A DNA stretch of 64,000 bases from Prado023 sp963788325. Lineage in GTDB: Bacteria; Actinomycetota; Actinomycetes; S36-B12; CAIYMF01. Where the stretch lies: assembly GCA_963788325.1 (NCBI GenBank), contig CAWBGJ010000014.1, positions 1 to 64,000 on the forward strand, given 5' to 3'. Shown one piece after another: positions 1 through 7,439 of the stretch (the first letter of the stretch is position 1; each line of letters starts with the position of its first letter). The notes beneath the pieces were generated by a model. It saw nothing but the letters and a program-made list of their open reading frames with translations. It searched no databases and was not told the DNA's origin. A program made the translations under genes and the position numbers.

Positions 1-86
1 TTGTCGCGGGCAGCCCACTTCTCGGCCCTCGCCTGTTCCAGCTCGACGGCGGACAGCACCCGCATCTTCTTCTTCGTCTCGCTCAT
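1..86 (-). CDS. Partial small protein of element A (runs off left edge)
   Basis: On the minus strand an ATG at 86 opens a frame reading MSETKKKMRVLSAVELEQAR and continuing past the window edge. It sits just downstream of the AlpA-like cassette of element A, in the same orientation. A weak purine stretch (GGGGCGAGAC) precedes the ATG. The start is Lys-rich and hydrophilic. I do not recognise the family. It is too short to assign a function. Confidence 0.45.
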   Translation of the reverse strand, partial: MSETKKKMRVLSAVELEQARAEKWAARD

Positions 87-112
87 GTCTCGCCCCTTCA
101 CGGTTGGTGCTG

Positions 113-335
113 CTACTTCTCGTTGGTCTGCTTCGTCCACCCGCCGGCCAGGCGCCGCCCGTCATGGCGCCCGCTGGCCTGCGGAACTCGTCAGCGGCCT
201 CGCGCATTTTCCGACTCAGCTCCTCGAGGAGCGCGATGGCCTGGTCGTCGGTCATGGCCGGCTCGGCGTCTCGGGCTTGTCGGCGGTGAGGATCCGCGCC
301 ACGCCGGCGTAGCCCTCGGTGATGGCCGCGCTCAT
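113..335 (-). pseudogene. Small phage-element protein, frameshifted paralogue of 9886-10119
   Basis: The frame starts MSAAITEGYAGVARILTADK, shifts near 255 into MTDDQAIALLEELSRKMREA and then FRRPAGAMTGGAW, and shifts again near 160 to end GGWTKQTNEK. The intact gene at 9886-10119 in element B has the same layout (MSAIDEGG, AVALLDDLSRRMREAASEF, RRPAGAMTGG, WADEQTREN). The two are clearly paralogues, and this copy carries two apparent indels. Its ATG overlaps the stop of the upstream gene (ATGA). Function is unknown; it is probably an accessory gene of this element family. The breaks may be real decay or sequence error. Confidence 0.55.
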
Positions 336-559
336 GGCCGCCCCGCGCACGGGTCGGCGGCTGCGCTCGACTGGAAGTGCGGTCGCGCCTGCGTCGGCCG
401 CGGGGAGCACCGGCCGTCGGCGCCGATCCACCACCAGGTCGCGGTCAGCTCGTCGGCCACCCACCCGACGCGAGCCACCGGGCCAACCCCGAGAGCGCGC
501 AGCGTGAGGGCGTGAGTCAGGATGCGGCCACCGACGCCCACCAGCGAGGGGCGCGTCAC
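332..559 (-). CDS. Hypothetical protein of element A, coupled to the AlpA-like gene
   Basis: This 75-residue frame starts at a GTG that overlaps the stop of the AlpA-like gene (GTGA), and its own stop overlaps the next start (ATGA). The three genes therefore form a tight minus-strand cassette. The protein contains a Trp-rich patch (TATWWWIGADG) and no membrane segment. No family is recognised. The start choice rests on translational coupling rather than on a separate ribosome binding site. Confidence 0.45.
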   Translation of the reverse strand: MTRPSLVGVGGRILTHALTLRALGVGPVARVGWVADELTATWWWIGADGRCSPRPTQARPHFQSSAAADPCAGRP

Positions 560-792
560 TTGCTGGCCTGGATGGTGGGGAGGTTGAACCGCCTAGACGA
601 CGCCGGGCGCGACATCTCGGCGCGCTCCCACTCGACGATCTCTTTGATGAACCACGCCCGACGGGTGCCGATGAAGTGGCCCGGCGGGAAGGTTCCGTTC
701 TTGATCCTGCGGTTGATGGTCGTGCGGTCGCGCCCGAGACGCTTCTCGATCTCCGCGATCCCGACCCGTTCGACGACTTCGCGTGCGGCCAT
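556..792 (-). CDS. AlpA-like excisionase/DNA-binding protein (element A)
   Basis: This 78-residue protein has a helix-turn-helix of the AlpA/MerR-like phage type: EIEKRLGRDRTTINRRIKNG at about residues 14-33, followed by the wing-like FPPGHFIGTRRAWFIKEIVEWE. Such proteins act as excisionases or as activators of the integrase gene in satellites and small prophages (family knowledge). A strong Shine-Dalgarno (GGAGGTGAACAGG) precedes the ATG at 792. A second AlpA-like gene sits at the equivalent place in element B (10116-10346), though the two are not close in sequence. Confidence 0.75.
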   Translation of the reverse strand: MAAREVVERVGIAEIEKRLGRDRTTINRRIKNGTFPPGHFIGTRRAWFIKEIVEWERAEMSRPASSRRFNLPTIQASK

Positions 793-851
793 TCCTGTTC
801 ACCTCCGGGGCGCTGAATGCGCCCAAGAGGCATTGAAACCGACCGCTGGTT

Positions 852-1287
852 CTACTCTGGTCTAGAGCGGGCCACTTTCTTCCGGGGATCCAGGGAGGCA
901 GCGATCCGGGCTACACGCTGGCGACTGATGCCAAGATGCTCGGCAATAGCGCGGTGGCTGCCGGCGTCGGTGCCGGCGCGCTCTCTCGAGCATCCGCTCG
1001 ACCTCTGGCCGATACTTCGCGTCTTTCCTCTTGGCCTTCTTTGTCTTCTTCGCCCGGCGGCAGGCGCGCCGATGGCCTGGTCCCTGCCGCCGTGCTCCAG
1101 CCGAATCTGCTTCAGCACCTCGGCGGCAAACTCTTCCACGGGGACTCGCTTGCGCTTGTGGCTGATCTTGCGCTTCGCCAGGCGGGTACGCCTTCAGTTG
1201 CACTCGCTGTCGGCGTCGCTGGTGCCGAGGGATGGCGCGGAGCGACTGAATCACGTCGGGGATCTGGCCGGCCAAGAGAAACGCCAT
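852..1287 (-). pseudogene. HTH-containing protein of element A, several frameshifts
   Basis: No single frame is intact, but segments in three frames join into one plausible protein. It starts MAFLLAGQIPDVIQSLRAIP at 1287. Next comes the basic KRKISHKRKRVPVEEFAAEV and a Lys-rich stretch (RRAKKTKKAKRKDAKYRPEV). It ends with a helix-turn-helix, HRAIAEHLGISRQRVARIAA, near 870-930. It lies between the integrase and the AlpA-like gene, where element B has its XRE regulator and a small protein. It is probably a regulator of the element. At least three one-base shifts are needed. Confidence 0.5.
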
Positions 1288-1296
1288 CGGTAACCT

Positions 1297-2622
1297 TCAC
1301 GACCTCACCGCCTGGACGTTGATCGCCACGACCTCGGCGCCCTTGCCGGTGACGAGCCGCTCGACGTAGGCGTCCCACGCGCCGAGCGCCTCGCGCCGAG
1401 CGTCGAGGTAGTCACCGTGCGCGTAGGTGTCCACGATGGTGCCGCGAGAGTGGTTCAGCACTCGCTCGCAGATTGCCTCGGGCACTCGGAGGGTCGCCTC
1501 CAGGTGGGTGCGGACGGTCCGCCGGAGGTCGTGCGGCGTCGGGCGCTCGCCGTCGAGCTTCAACGCCGGCGCCTTGCCCGACTGCATCCGGCGCATGGCA
1601 TGGTTGAGCGCCTTCTCGCTCACCGGCTCGCCCCGGCCAGCGAAGGATGCGAGGACGTACTTGCTCCCCTCCGGCCCGATGCTGGCGGCCAGCACCCGGA
1701 GGTCACTCAGGATCGCCACGGCCGTCGGCGGGAGCGGCACCACCCAGGGCTTCGCCTTCTTCTCCCGGTCGAGCGTCAACTTCTGGTGCTCCGGCGGGAC
1801 CGTGAGCGTCGCCTTGTCGAGGTCGACTGCATCCCACGTCGCCTGGCGCAGCTCGCCGGTGCGGACGCCCAGGAGGAGGAGGAGCCGGAGGGCGCCCTTC
1901 ACCGTGGGAGTGATGCCCGTGAACGTGCCGAGCGCCTTCCAGAAGACGGGGATCTCCTTCGGCGAGAGGTAGCGCTTGGAGGTGTCGGCCTTGCGGGTGC
2001 CGAGCGCCTTCTTCTTCTTGAACCGGGCCGCGGGGCTGGCGTCGATCAGGTTCTCGTCTACTGCCCAGTCGAAGAACTGCTTCAGCAGCGCCAGGACGTG
2101 CCGCGCCATGACCGGCGACTTGTCGTCCACCTTGCGCTTCACCACGCGGCGCACGTCGTCGGACGTGACGGCCTTCACGGGCATGGCGCCGATGACGGGG
2201 ATGACGTCCACGTCGAACGCCCGTCGGGCCTGCTCGGGTCGCTTGCGGTCGAGGGACGCGAGGAAGTCGTCCGCGGCCTTCTTCACGGTGAGCACGCCGG
2301 CCGGCCCCTCGGGCACCTTCGGCTTGCGGTGCGACTCGACGACGGTGGAGAGCGTACCGGCCGCGTGGGCGTCCTTCAGATCCCCGAGCTTGGTGCGAGC
2401 GGCACCGAGCGACATCGCAGGGAAGGTGCCGAGCGTGACCTTGCGGGTCTTGCCGGTGCCCTTGTCCTTCACGTACCACCGCCAGGACTTCACGCCCGTC
2501 GGCGAGACGTTGAGGCGAAGGCCGGACGCGGCATCGGACAGCTCGTAGGGATTCGCCTCGGGGCGGGCGGCCTCGACGACTGCCGTCCTGAGGGGCTTGG
2601 TGTTACTTTTCGGTCCAGCCAT
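1297..2622 (-). CDS. Tyrosine recombinase (integrase) of element A
   Basis: This intact 441-residue phage integrase has an N-terminal DUF4102-type arm-binding domain (residues about 1-90, SWRWYVKDKGTGKTRKVTLG), a core-binding SAM-like domain (about 115-205) and a C-terminal catalytic domain. Catalytic residues are visible: Arg in LLLLGVRTGELRQATW, HxxR in HDLRRTVRTH and Tyr in NHSRGTIVDTYAHGDY. A good ribosome binding site (GGGAGG) lies 7 bases before the ATG. The gene begins about 280 bp from the proline-tRNA fragment at 2900-2944, the usual place for an integrase next to its attachment site. P4-like integrases of this kind typically use tRNA genes. Confidence 0.93.
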   Translation of the reverse strand: MAGPKSNTKPLRTAVVEAARPEANPYELSDAASGLRLNVSPTGVKSWRWYVKDKGTGKTRKVTLGTFPAMSLGAARTKLGDLKDAHAAGTLSTVVESHRKPKVPEGPAGVLTVKKAADDFLASLDRKRPEQARRAFDVDVIPVIGAMPVKAVTSDDVRRVVKRKVDDKSPVMARHVLALLKQFFDWAVDENLIDASPAARFKKKKALGTRKADTSKRYLSPKEIPVFWKALGTFTGITPTVKGALRLLLLLGVRTGELRQATWDAVDLDKATLTVPPEHQKLTLDREKKAKPWVVPLPPTAVAILSDLRVLAASIGPEGSKYVLASFAGRGEPVSEKALNHAMRRMQSGKAPALKLDGERPTPHDLRRTVRTHLEATLRVPEAICERVLNHSRGTIVDTYAHGDYLDARREALGAWDAYVERLVTGKGAEVVAINVQAVRS

Positions 2623-2899
2623 GACGACCTCCCGGGTCGTTGGGGTCAGGGCCTCGGGGTCGGTTAGCGCCGCCCCGGGGCTCGTTTCACCTTCGCGGTG
2701 CCCAGAGCACTTTGTCAGTCACCAAGTGCCCTCGACTTTCACCTTCGGCGCTCGCCAGGGTGAAAGACCGGCTGGTATCTGAGCGCCCTTGCACGCCCGC
2801 CAGTATGCCCCTAAACGCCCCGCTAGACAAGGCATCCACGCGGGAAGGCTACGGAAATGCGCCCTTCACCGCCGGTGTACGCTAGTCGTCGGGTTTTTC

Positions 2900-2944
2900 T
2901 TCGGGACCAAGGGGTCGCAGGTTCAAATCCTGTCTCCCCGACCA
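2900..2944 (+). other. 3' fragment of tRNA-Pro (att core)
   Basis: From the anticodon loop (TTCGGGA, anticodon CGG) through the variable region, a well-formed T arm (GCAGG-TTCAAAT-CCTGT) and the 3' acceptor strand ending ACCA, this matches the 3' half of an actinobacterial proline tRNA. The sequence upstream does not form the D arm, the 5' anticodon stem or the 5' acceptor strand, so it is not a complete gene. Elements that integrate into tRNA genes leave such 3' fragments as the duplicated att core. The intact gene must lie outside the window. Confidence 0.75.
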
Positions 2945-2959
2945 TCTAGCAACACCGAA

Positions 2960-2982
2960 CCCCCGGGAGACCGGGGGTTTTT
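2960..2982 (+). terminator. Rho-independent terminator after the tRNA fragment
   Basis: A CCCCCGG / CCGGGGG stem with a short GAGA loop is followed by five T residues. It begins 16 bases after the encoded CCA of the tRNA-Pro fragment and has the form of a normal tRNA-gene terminator carried along with the att core. Confidence 0.75.
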
Positions 2983-3100
2983 AGTTTCACCTTCGGATCG
3001 GCTATCGGTCGTCGAGAGAGGTCGGCGGGCGAGGGTGAAAACGAGGGTGAAAACGGCGGGCCAGGTCGGTGCTTCCACCAGCACCGCCTACAGGGACGCC

Positions 3101-3376
3101 CTAGTTTTTGCCGGTGCGTGCGCGAGGCGAAGCGCGACGTTGCCGGCCAGGCGCCGAATGATGCCAGGCCGGTGCTCCCACAGCACGGTTCGCTTCAGGC
3201 TGCCCCAGCGCCCGCCGGTAATCACCGACGGCGCGTTCGACATCCCGGAGCAGGCCCCGCGTCAGACCGTCGCCGGCCTGGAGCACATCGGCGGCCGCCC
3301 TGCACATCGCCGCGGCCTGGTCATGGAGCCTGCGCAGCTCCCGCGCGTCGAGGTCACCCGTCTTCGCCTTCGCCAT
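3101..3376 (-). CDS. Small helical hypothetical protein of element B
   Basis: The frame starts MAKAKTGDLDARELRRLHDQ after a GGGG-containing purine stretch 6-9 bases upstream. The first about 55 residues are convincingly helical (AAAMCRAAADVLQAGDGLTR). The C-terminal third (from about GAPAWHHS) loses coding character, which suggests a frameshift near 3190. It is the gene of element B closest to the att core. No family recognised. Confidence 0.45.
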   Translation of the reverse strand: MAKAKTGDLDARELRRLHDQAAAMCRAAADVLQAGDGLTRGLLRDVERAVGDYRRALGQPEANRAVGAPAWHHSAPGRQRRASPRARTGKN

Positions 3377-4131
3377 GTTCGTCCCCTTGGTAGTGCCGAT
3401 CGGAAGTGACCGGCTGGAGGGACGCTACAACGGCGAAGTGACGGAAGGTGTAGCCCTCCTACAGCACCCAAGAGATTCACGTTCTAACGGTGAGGTGCGA
3501 GGGACAGCCGGCGTTGCCAGAAGGCGCGGGATGCAGAGGCGGGCGCACGCGGGGGGATTACGGGCGCCACGCCCCGAGCGCAGCGGGCGGTGCCTCTGCG
3601 CCTCAACCGTCCCCCGCCATGTCCCGGCCGTCTAGCGGCCAGGAGGGCTCCCCTGATTCGCGTGAACCGATTGTGTCAGTCGTGCAGCCGGTCGGTGGCT
3701 CGGAGCAGCTCGACGCGTGGGCCGTCGTCAGTCGTCGAGGCTGCCAGGCCCACGTGGCAGCGGCCTGCCGAGAGGTCCCGCAGCACCGAGGCGCCTCGCC
3801 TCCTGGTAGGTCACGGTGTCGTGCCGTTCGACACCCCGTTATAGTCGATGGACGCTAGACACGCGGGGCACCACGCGCGCCCAGGGCCGGGGGTGCATCA
3901 CAGCATCGGCAGCGGGAGCGCCAGTCGGTCACGCAGGGCTGATGCTATGGGTCCTGCCCGTTCGTGGAAGGTGGAGGCCCCCCCCACCAGGCGGGGAGTA
4001 GGGGAGGCCTCCGGTGCTGCTTGCCCGGTCCCTGCCATGACCGCTCCGGGCTGAGCGGTGATGAACGGGTGAGAGCTTCTCCGGCTCCCGCCCTGGGCGT
4101 GACAGGGTTCGCCCCTCGAAGTCCTAGCCGC
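3377..4131. other. No convincing gene; possible terminator hairpin downstream of the capsid module
   Basis: No reading frame here shows recognisable protein features on either strand. An inverted repeat GGAGGCC (3973-3979) / GGCCTCC (4006-4012) encloses a C-run and a G-rich stretch. It lies just past the last structural gene of element B (minus strand, ending 4132), so it could end that transcript. It has no clear T tract, so I rate it weak. Confidence 0.3.
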
Positions 4132-4511
4132 TCATGCCGGGTAGCTCGCGTCGAGGTAGTGACAGGTTGCCGAGACCACGGCGGTCCCGACCACGGTGCA
4201 CTTGATCCCGACGTACTTGCCCGCCGGGAAGACACCGACGGGCACCTCGATCCGGCTGACGGCCACCGACGCGCCGTGCGCCACGATGTAGCCGGTGAGG
4301 TCCACGGGGTCGCACCGTTCGCGTCGTCGCCGGTCTGGACCTGGTAGGTGGCCGAGGTGCCGCCCGCTCCGGTCGAGCAGATGAAGACCAGGGCGCGGGT
4401 GTTCGCGGGGATGGCCCACGAGCCGTTCGGGGTGTCCACGGCGGTGCCGGTCACCGACTGCGGGACGATGCCCGATCCGGTGCTGGCGACGTTCTCCTTG
4501 AAGGTGCTCAT
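4132..4511 (-). pseudogene. Small beta-rich protein downstream of the capsid gene, one frameshift
   Basis: The frame starts MSTFKENVASTGSGIVPQSV 5 bases beyond the capsid stop, reads to about ATYQVQTGDDANGA, and after a one-base shift near 4310 continues DLTGYIVAHGASVAVSRIEV to KCTVVGTAVVSATCHYLDAS. The joined product is about 126 residues, all beta in character, Gly/Thr/Val-rich and without a signal peptide. Position and composition fit a head-decoration or accessory virion protein, but no family is recognised and this role is inferred from context only. Confidence 0.5.
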
Positions 4512-4515
4512 GGCG

Positions 4516-5796
4516 CTACGACCTCACCGCGAGCGTGACGACGTGACTCTGCGTGAAGCCGCCGTTCTTGCGGGCGACCGGGGCCGAGAGGAGCGGCTGA
4601 CCACCGATCCGCATGGTGGCCCGGAACGACTGGAGCCCGGCGTCGAAGCCGAACGCGATGGTGGTGTCGGTGCGGAGGCCGCTCGACTTCACGACCAGGC
4701 CGTAGCCTTCCGGCGCGACGAGCGCGATGTCCCCGGACACGTTCCACGAACTGGACGACTCGCTCACCACGACGGGCCGACCGAGGAGGGTCATCGGGAT
4801 CGACTTGGTGAAGTCGGGCAGGAAGAGTGGGGTCGTGCCCACCACCAGCGACATCAGCTCGGGGAGCACGGTGTCGTGGATGAGCCAGAAGGCGTTGGCG
4901 AACGCGCCGGGCACGAGCCGCGAGACCATGTTGCCGAGGTCGCGGGGCGCGATGGCGGTGGCGCCCGTCGCGGACTTCGCCTGCTCCACGAGCCCCGGAC
5001 CCTTGAGCAGGCCGAGAGGCTTGCCGACGCCGTCGCCCGCGACGAGCGCGTCCTCGACCGTGAAGCGGATCTTCTTCGCGAGCTGGCCGAGGATGTAGCC
5101 GTTCATGTTCGGCGCGTCCTCGAGCAGCTCGTCGATGCGTGGCAGAGGCCGGCGACCTTGTGGACGACGACGTTCACCAGCTTGAACGCGGGCTTCGATG
5201 CGGTGATCTCGCCGGCCTCCGGCGTCCACGTCGCGGTGATGCCCGACTCGGAGTGCGCCGAGCCCTCGTCGATCGGGATCGTCAGCATGTTACCGGAAGT
5301 CACGAACGGGTGGAGGTGGTCGATGAGCGTGCCCTTGCCGAGCACCAGCTCGACGAGCGTCTGACTCCAGGCGCTCGGCACGGCGAAACCTCCGTCCGGG
5401 CCCACGATTCGCCGCCATACGTTGTCACGGCATTCAGAAGCCGCTGGTCGATGGCGCCGCCCGACGCGTTCTTGATGGCGTGGAGGTACTCGCCGACGGA
5501 GTGGAACCCGCCGGTGTCCTTGCCCCAGCTCGACACCGGGCCGGCCTGGAGCCGTTCCAGTTGCCCACCGGGGTCGGGGAGGTCTTCGTCGGGAGCGCCC
5601 GCGAGGCCCGCTCGTCGAGGTCGGCGGCGCTGATCTGGGCCTCGATGTCGTCGAACTGCGCCTTGAGCCGGGCGATGTCCGACTGCTCCACCGGCGTCAG
5701 GGCGCGACCGCTGCGCTCCGCGTCGCTCAGGATGACCCGACACTCGTCGGTGATGTCGCCCAACTTCTGCCGCAGAGAATCGACCTTGTGACTCAT
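4516..5796 (-). pseudogene. HK97-fold phage major capsid protein, frameshifted
   Basis: The start at 5796 opens MSHKVDSLRQKLGDITDECR, a long helical N-terminal segment like the HK97 delta domain. The frame then changes near 5590, 5410 and 5145. Together the pieces give about 426 residues, normal for the family. They include GYILGQLAKKIRFTVEDALV, DGVGKPLGLLKGPG and an E-loop-like GSAHSESGITATWTPEAGEI, ending in TLAVRS. The protein would build an icosahedral head. Its start overlaps the stop of the gene upstream (ATGA). No prohead protease, portal or tail genes are nearby, which fits a capsid-bearing satellite. Either the gene is broken or the sequence has three indel errors. Confidence 0.8.
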
Positions 5797-6119
5797 GTAG
5801 AACCCTCTCCCGCGCCCTCGGCGCCCTGTGGTGCTTCGTTCTCGCCACCGTAGGCACCCTTCGGGACAACTGGTCCTGGATCGCCATACGCCTGAGCCGC
5901 TCGCCGAAGGTTGCGGGCCAGCCGGAGGTACTCGGCGTCGTCCTCGCTGCAGGCGTCGGCGTAGGCCAGCGCCGCCTCGGTGAGCCGCCCCCACCTGGTC
6001 CTCGGCTCCCGGAGGGCGGACGCGACCGGCCTCCCGCGTGCCCTGCGCCGTCCATGCCCCGCGCAGAGGTCCCCGGAGTGGGCCTCTCGGAAGCAATCTG
6101 GAACGGAGCAGAAGGTCAC
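5793..6119 (-). CDS. Small Cys/His zinc-motif phage protein
   Basis: This 108-residue protein begins MTFCSVPDCFREAHSGDLCA with CxxxxC and CxxH spacing (C4, C9, C18, H21). This resembles the zinc-binding knuckle found at the N-terminus of many actinophage HNH-related proteins. The middle is helical (LTEAALAYADACSEDDAEYL). There is no full HNH catalytic signature. It lies between the small terminase gene and the capsid gene, overlapping the capsid start by four bases. It is plausibly a DNA-binding or packaging helper, but the function is not established. Confidence 0.6.
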   Translation of the reverse strand: MTFCSVPDCFREAHSGDLCAGHGRRRARGRPVASALREPRTRWGRLTEAALAYADACSEDDAEYLRLARNLRRAAQAYGDPGPVVPKGAYGGENEAPQGAEGAGEGST

Positions 6120-6121
6120 GG

Positions 6122-6563
6122 TCAGTCGGCCAGCGGGTCGAACCCGGGGTCGAACCTGTTCACGTCGAACTCGTCACAGGCCGACGGCTTCCTCGGCTTC
6201 GGCGCCGGGCTCACCCGGGACACCGACTGCGGGTCGAGGCCGAAGCGCCCGAGCGCCGTGCCCGCGGCCTGGAGGAGACGGGAGACCGCCGTCGGGGGCG
6301 TTGACTCGTCTGCCGTGAGCGCGATCGTCACCACCCGCACCGCGAGCCGGAACGCCAGGAGGTGCGACTCCGAATACGTCCCGTTGCCCGACGGCCCGAC
6401 CGCCGACGCGAGCTGCAGCCACACCTCCCGCTCCGGCGCCGGGAGGCCCTTCGGTGGCCGCGGAGGCCGACTCGCCATGCGCCCTCGACGCCGACTTCTG
6501 CTCCCTCCCGGGCCGGTACGTCCCCCGGGCCATCTTCGCCTCGGGGCTCAGCCTCGCGGGCAT
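6122..6563 (-). pseudogene. Phage terminase small subunit (P27-like), frameshifted
   Basis: The ATG at 6563 starts MPARLSPEAKMARGTYRPGR, the usual N-terminus of P27-type small terminases. A shift near 6480-6500 leads into MASRPPRPPKGLPAPEREVW and LQLASAVGPSGNGTYSESHL, then a helical body ending FDPGFDPLAD. This subunit recognises viral DNA and hands it to the large terminase (family knowledge). No large terminase gene is visible, so packaging would depend on a helper phage. It is followed at once by the zinc-motif and capsid genes. Confidence 0.7.
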
Positions 6564-6565
6564 GG

Positions 6566-6864
6566 TCACGCACTCCCGACGGCAGGGAGCAGGGACGAGG
6601 GGACGGTGAGCCAGTAGTTGGCCGCCAGCTCTTGCGCCAGGTCGGCGAGCACGACGGCCTCGGCCAGCCGCCCAGCCGTCGGCCTCCCTGCGCACGCCGG
6701 ACCACAAGCATCGCCACGTGGGCCAGAAGGATGCCGTCCCCGGGGATGAGCCGGACGCCGTGCAGCGCCGCAGACCGGCGAGCGCAGGTGGGCGAGGATG
6801 GTGAAGACTTCGCCGCTCGGGGTGGACCGAGGTCGTCGGGGTCGCGCGTTGGACGGAGGGTCAT
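6566..6864 (-). pseudogene. Hypothetical phage-element protein, frameshifted
   Basis: It starts at 6864 with MTLRPTRDPDDLG. After at least two shifts it reads GVRLIPGDGILLAHVAMLVV and then AEAVVLADLAQELAANYWLT, ending SSLLPAVGSA with a stop two bases before the terminase start. The ending is clearly helical and coding-like. It is upstream of and nearly coupled to the small terminase. No family recognised. Confidence 0.45.
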
Positions 6865-7239
6865 GTTTGTCCTTTCAAGATCCCCGTGCATTGGCAGCGC
6901 ACGCGAGAGACGAGGTACCGACGCGTGTGGAATGCGGTACCCGATATGGACGTTGACCACTTCACTCGGCGTCCACGCGCACTCGGGTGCGACGTGCAAG
7001 GGCAAGTCTCGCGGGTGCGCGAGCAGGCATGCGCCTGACCTACTCCGCCGCGGGCGACGGTGGGGGCAGGATCAGGACCACGCTGATCGCCAGGGCCGGT
7101 GACGCGCACCCCGATGCCTTCGAGGACCGTGGAGCCGAGGGCGGGTTTTGGCCGCGTGCGTGCGCGCCTAGACGAAGCGTGGACAGGGGGGGAGCGCCAT
7201 GATGGGCGGGGGAGCGTATGGGGCAGGGCCTTCCTCGCC
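6865..7239. other. Intergenic stretch between replication and packaging modules
   Basis: Several short minus-strand frames exist, but none has recognisable features. One ends in a hydrophobic tail, ALAISVVLILPPPSPAAE, near 7040-7095 and could be the end of a decayed small membrane protein. I do not support a gene here. Confidence 0.3.
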
Positions 7240-7241
7240 CG

Positions 7242-7434
7242 TTGGCACCCTTTGGCACCCTTCGCCGAAAGGGGCGCGAATGGCGGCCACACCTTCGGGG
7301 GGTTCAAGTGTCTCCCAGGAAAGGGTGCCACCTAGGAAGAGGCAGGACGGCACCCTTCGGAGTGCCCGTCCGCCTCCTCCTCGTGGGAAAGGGTGCCAGG
7401 TGGCTTGGCACTCTTTGGCACCCTTGGCACCCTT
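7242..7434. repeat. Iteron cluster, probable replication origin of element B
   Basis: The 11-mer TTGGCACCCTT occurs exactly at 7242-7252, 7252-7262, 7415-7425 and 7424-7434, with a one-mismatch copy at 7405-7415 and CGGCACCCTT at 7349-7358. The inverted form AAAGGGTGCCA occurs at 7320-7330 and 7388-7398. That is eight copies in under 200 bp, directly after the stop of the primase/helicase gene. Repeats of this size beside a replication gene are typical of iteron origins in satellites and plasmids. The repeats are seen directly; the origin role is inferred. Confidence 0.65.
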
Positions 7435-7439
7435 CGCCG

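Larger units (their letters stand above)
2684..3053. other. attP-like attachment region with integrase arm-type repeats
   Basis: The 11-mer TTTCACCTTCG occurs directly at 2685-2695, 2737-2747 and 2985-2995. Its reverse-complement core (AGGGTGAAA) occurs at 2757-2765, 3032-3040 and 3044-3052. The copies lie on both sides of the tRNA fragment at 2900-2944, three to the left and three to the right. Clustered short repeats around a core identical to a tRNA 3' end are what integrase arm-type binding sites look like. Arms on both sides suggest an attP-like junction between tandem elements. The repeats are seen directly; their role is inferred. Confidence 0.6.

Noticed and set aside
252..833. 193-residue minus-strand frame overlapping the AlpA-like gene
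   Set aside because: It is a different reading of the coupled AlpA-like and small genes; only its last 28 codons (from 335) correspond to a real start.
2880..2944. Complete tRNA-Pro gene
   Set aside because: The 5' acceptor strand, D arm and 5' side of the anticodon stem are missing; only the 3' portion from the anticodon loop matches.
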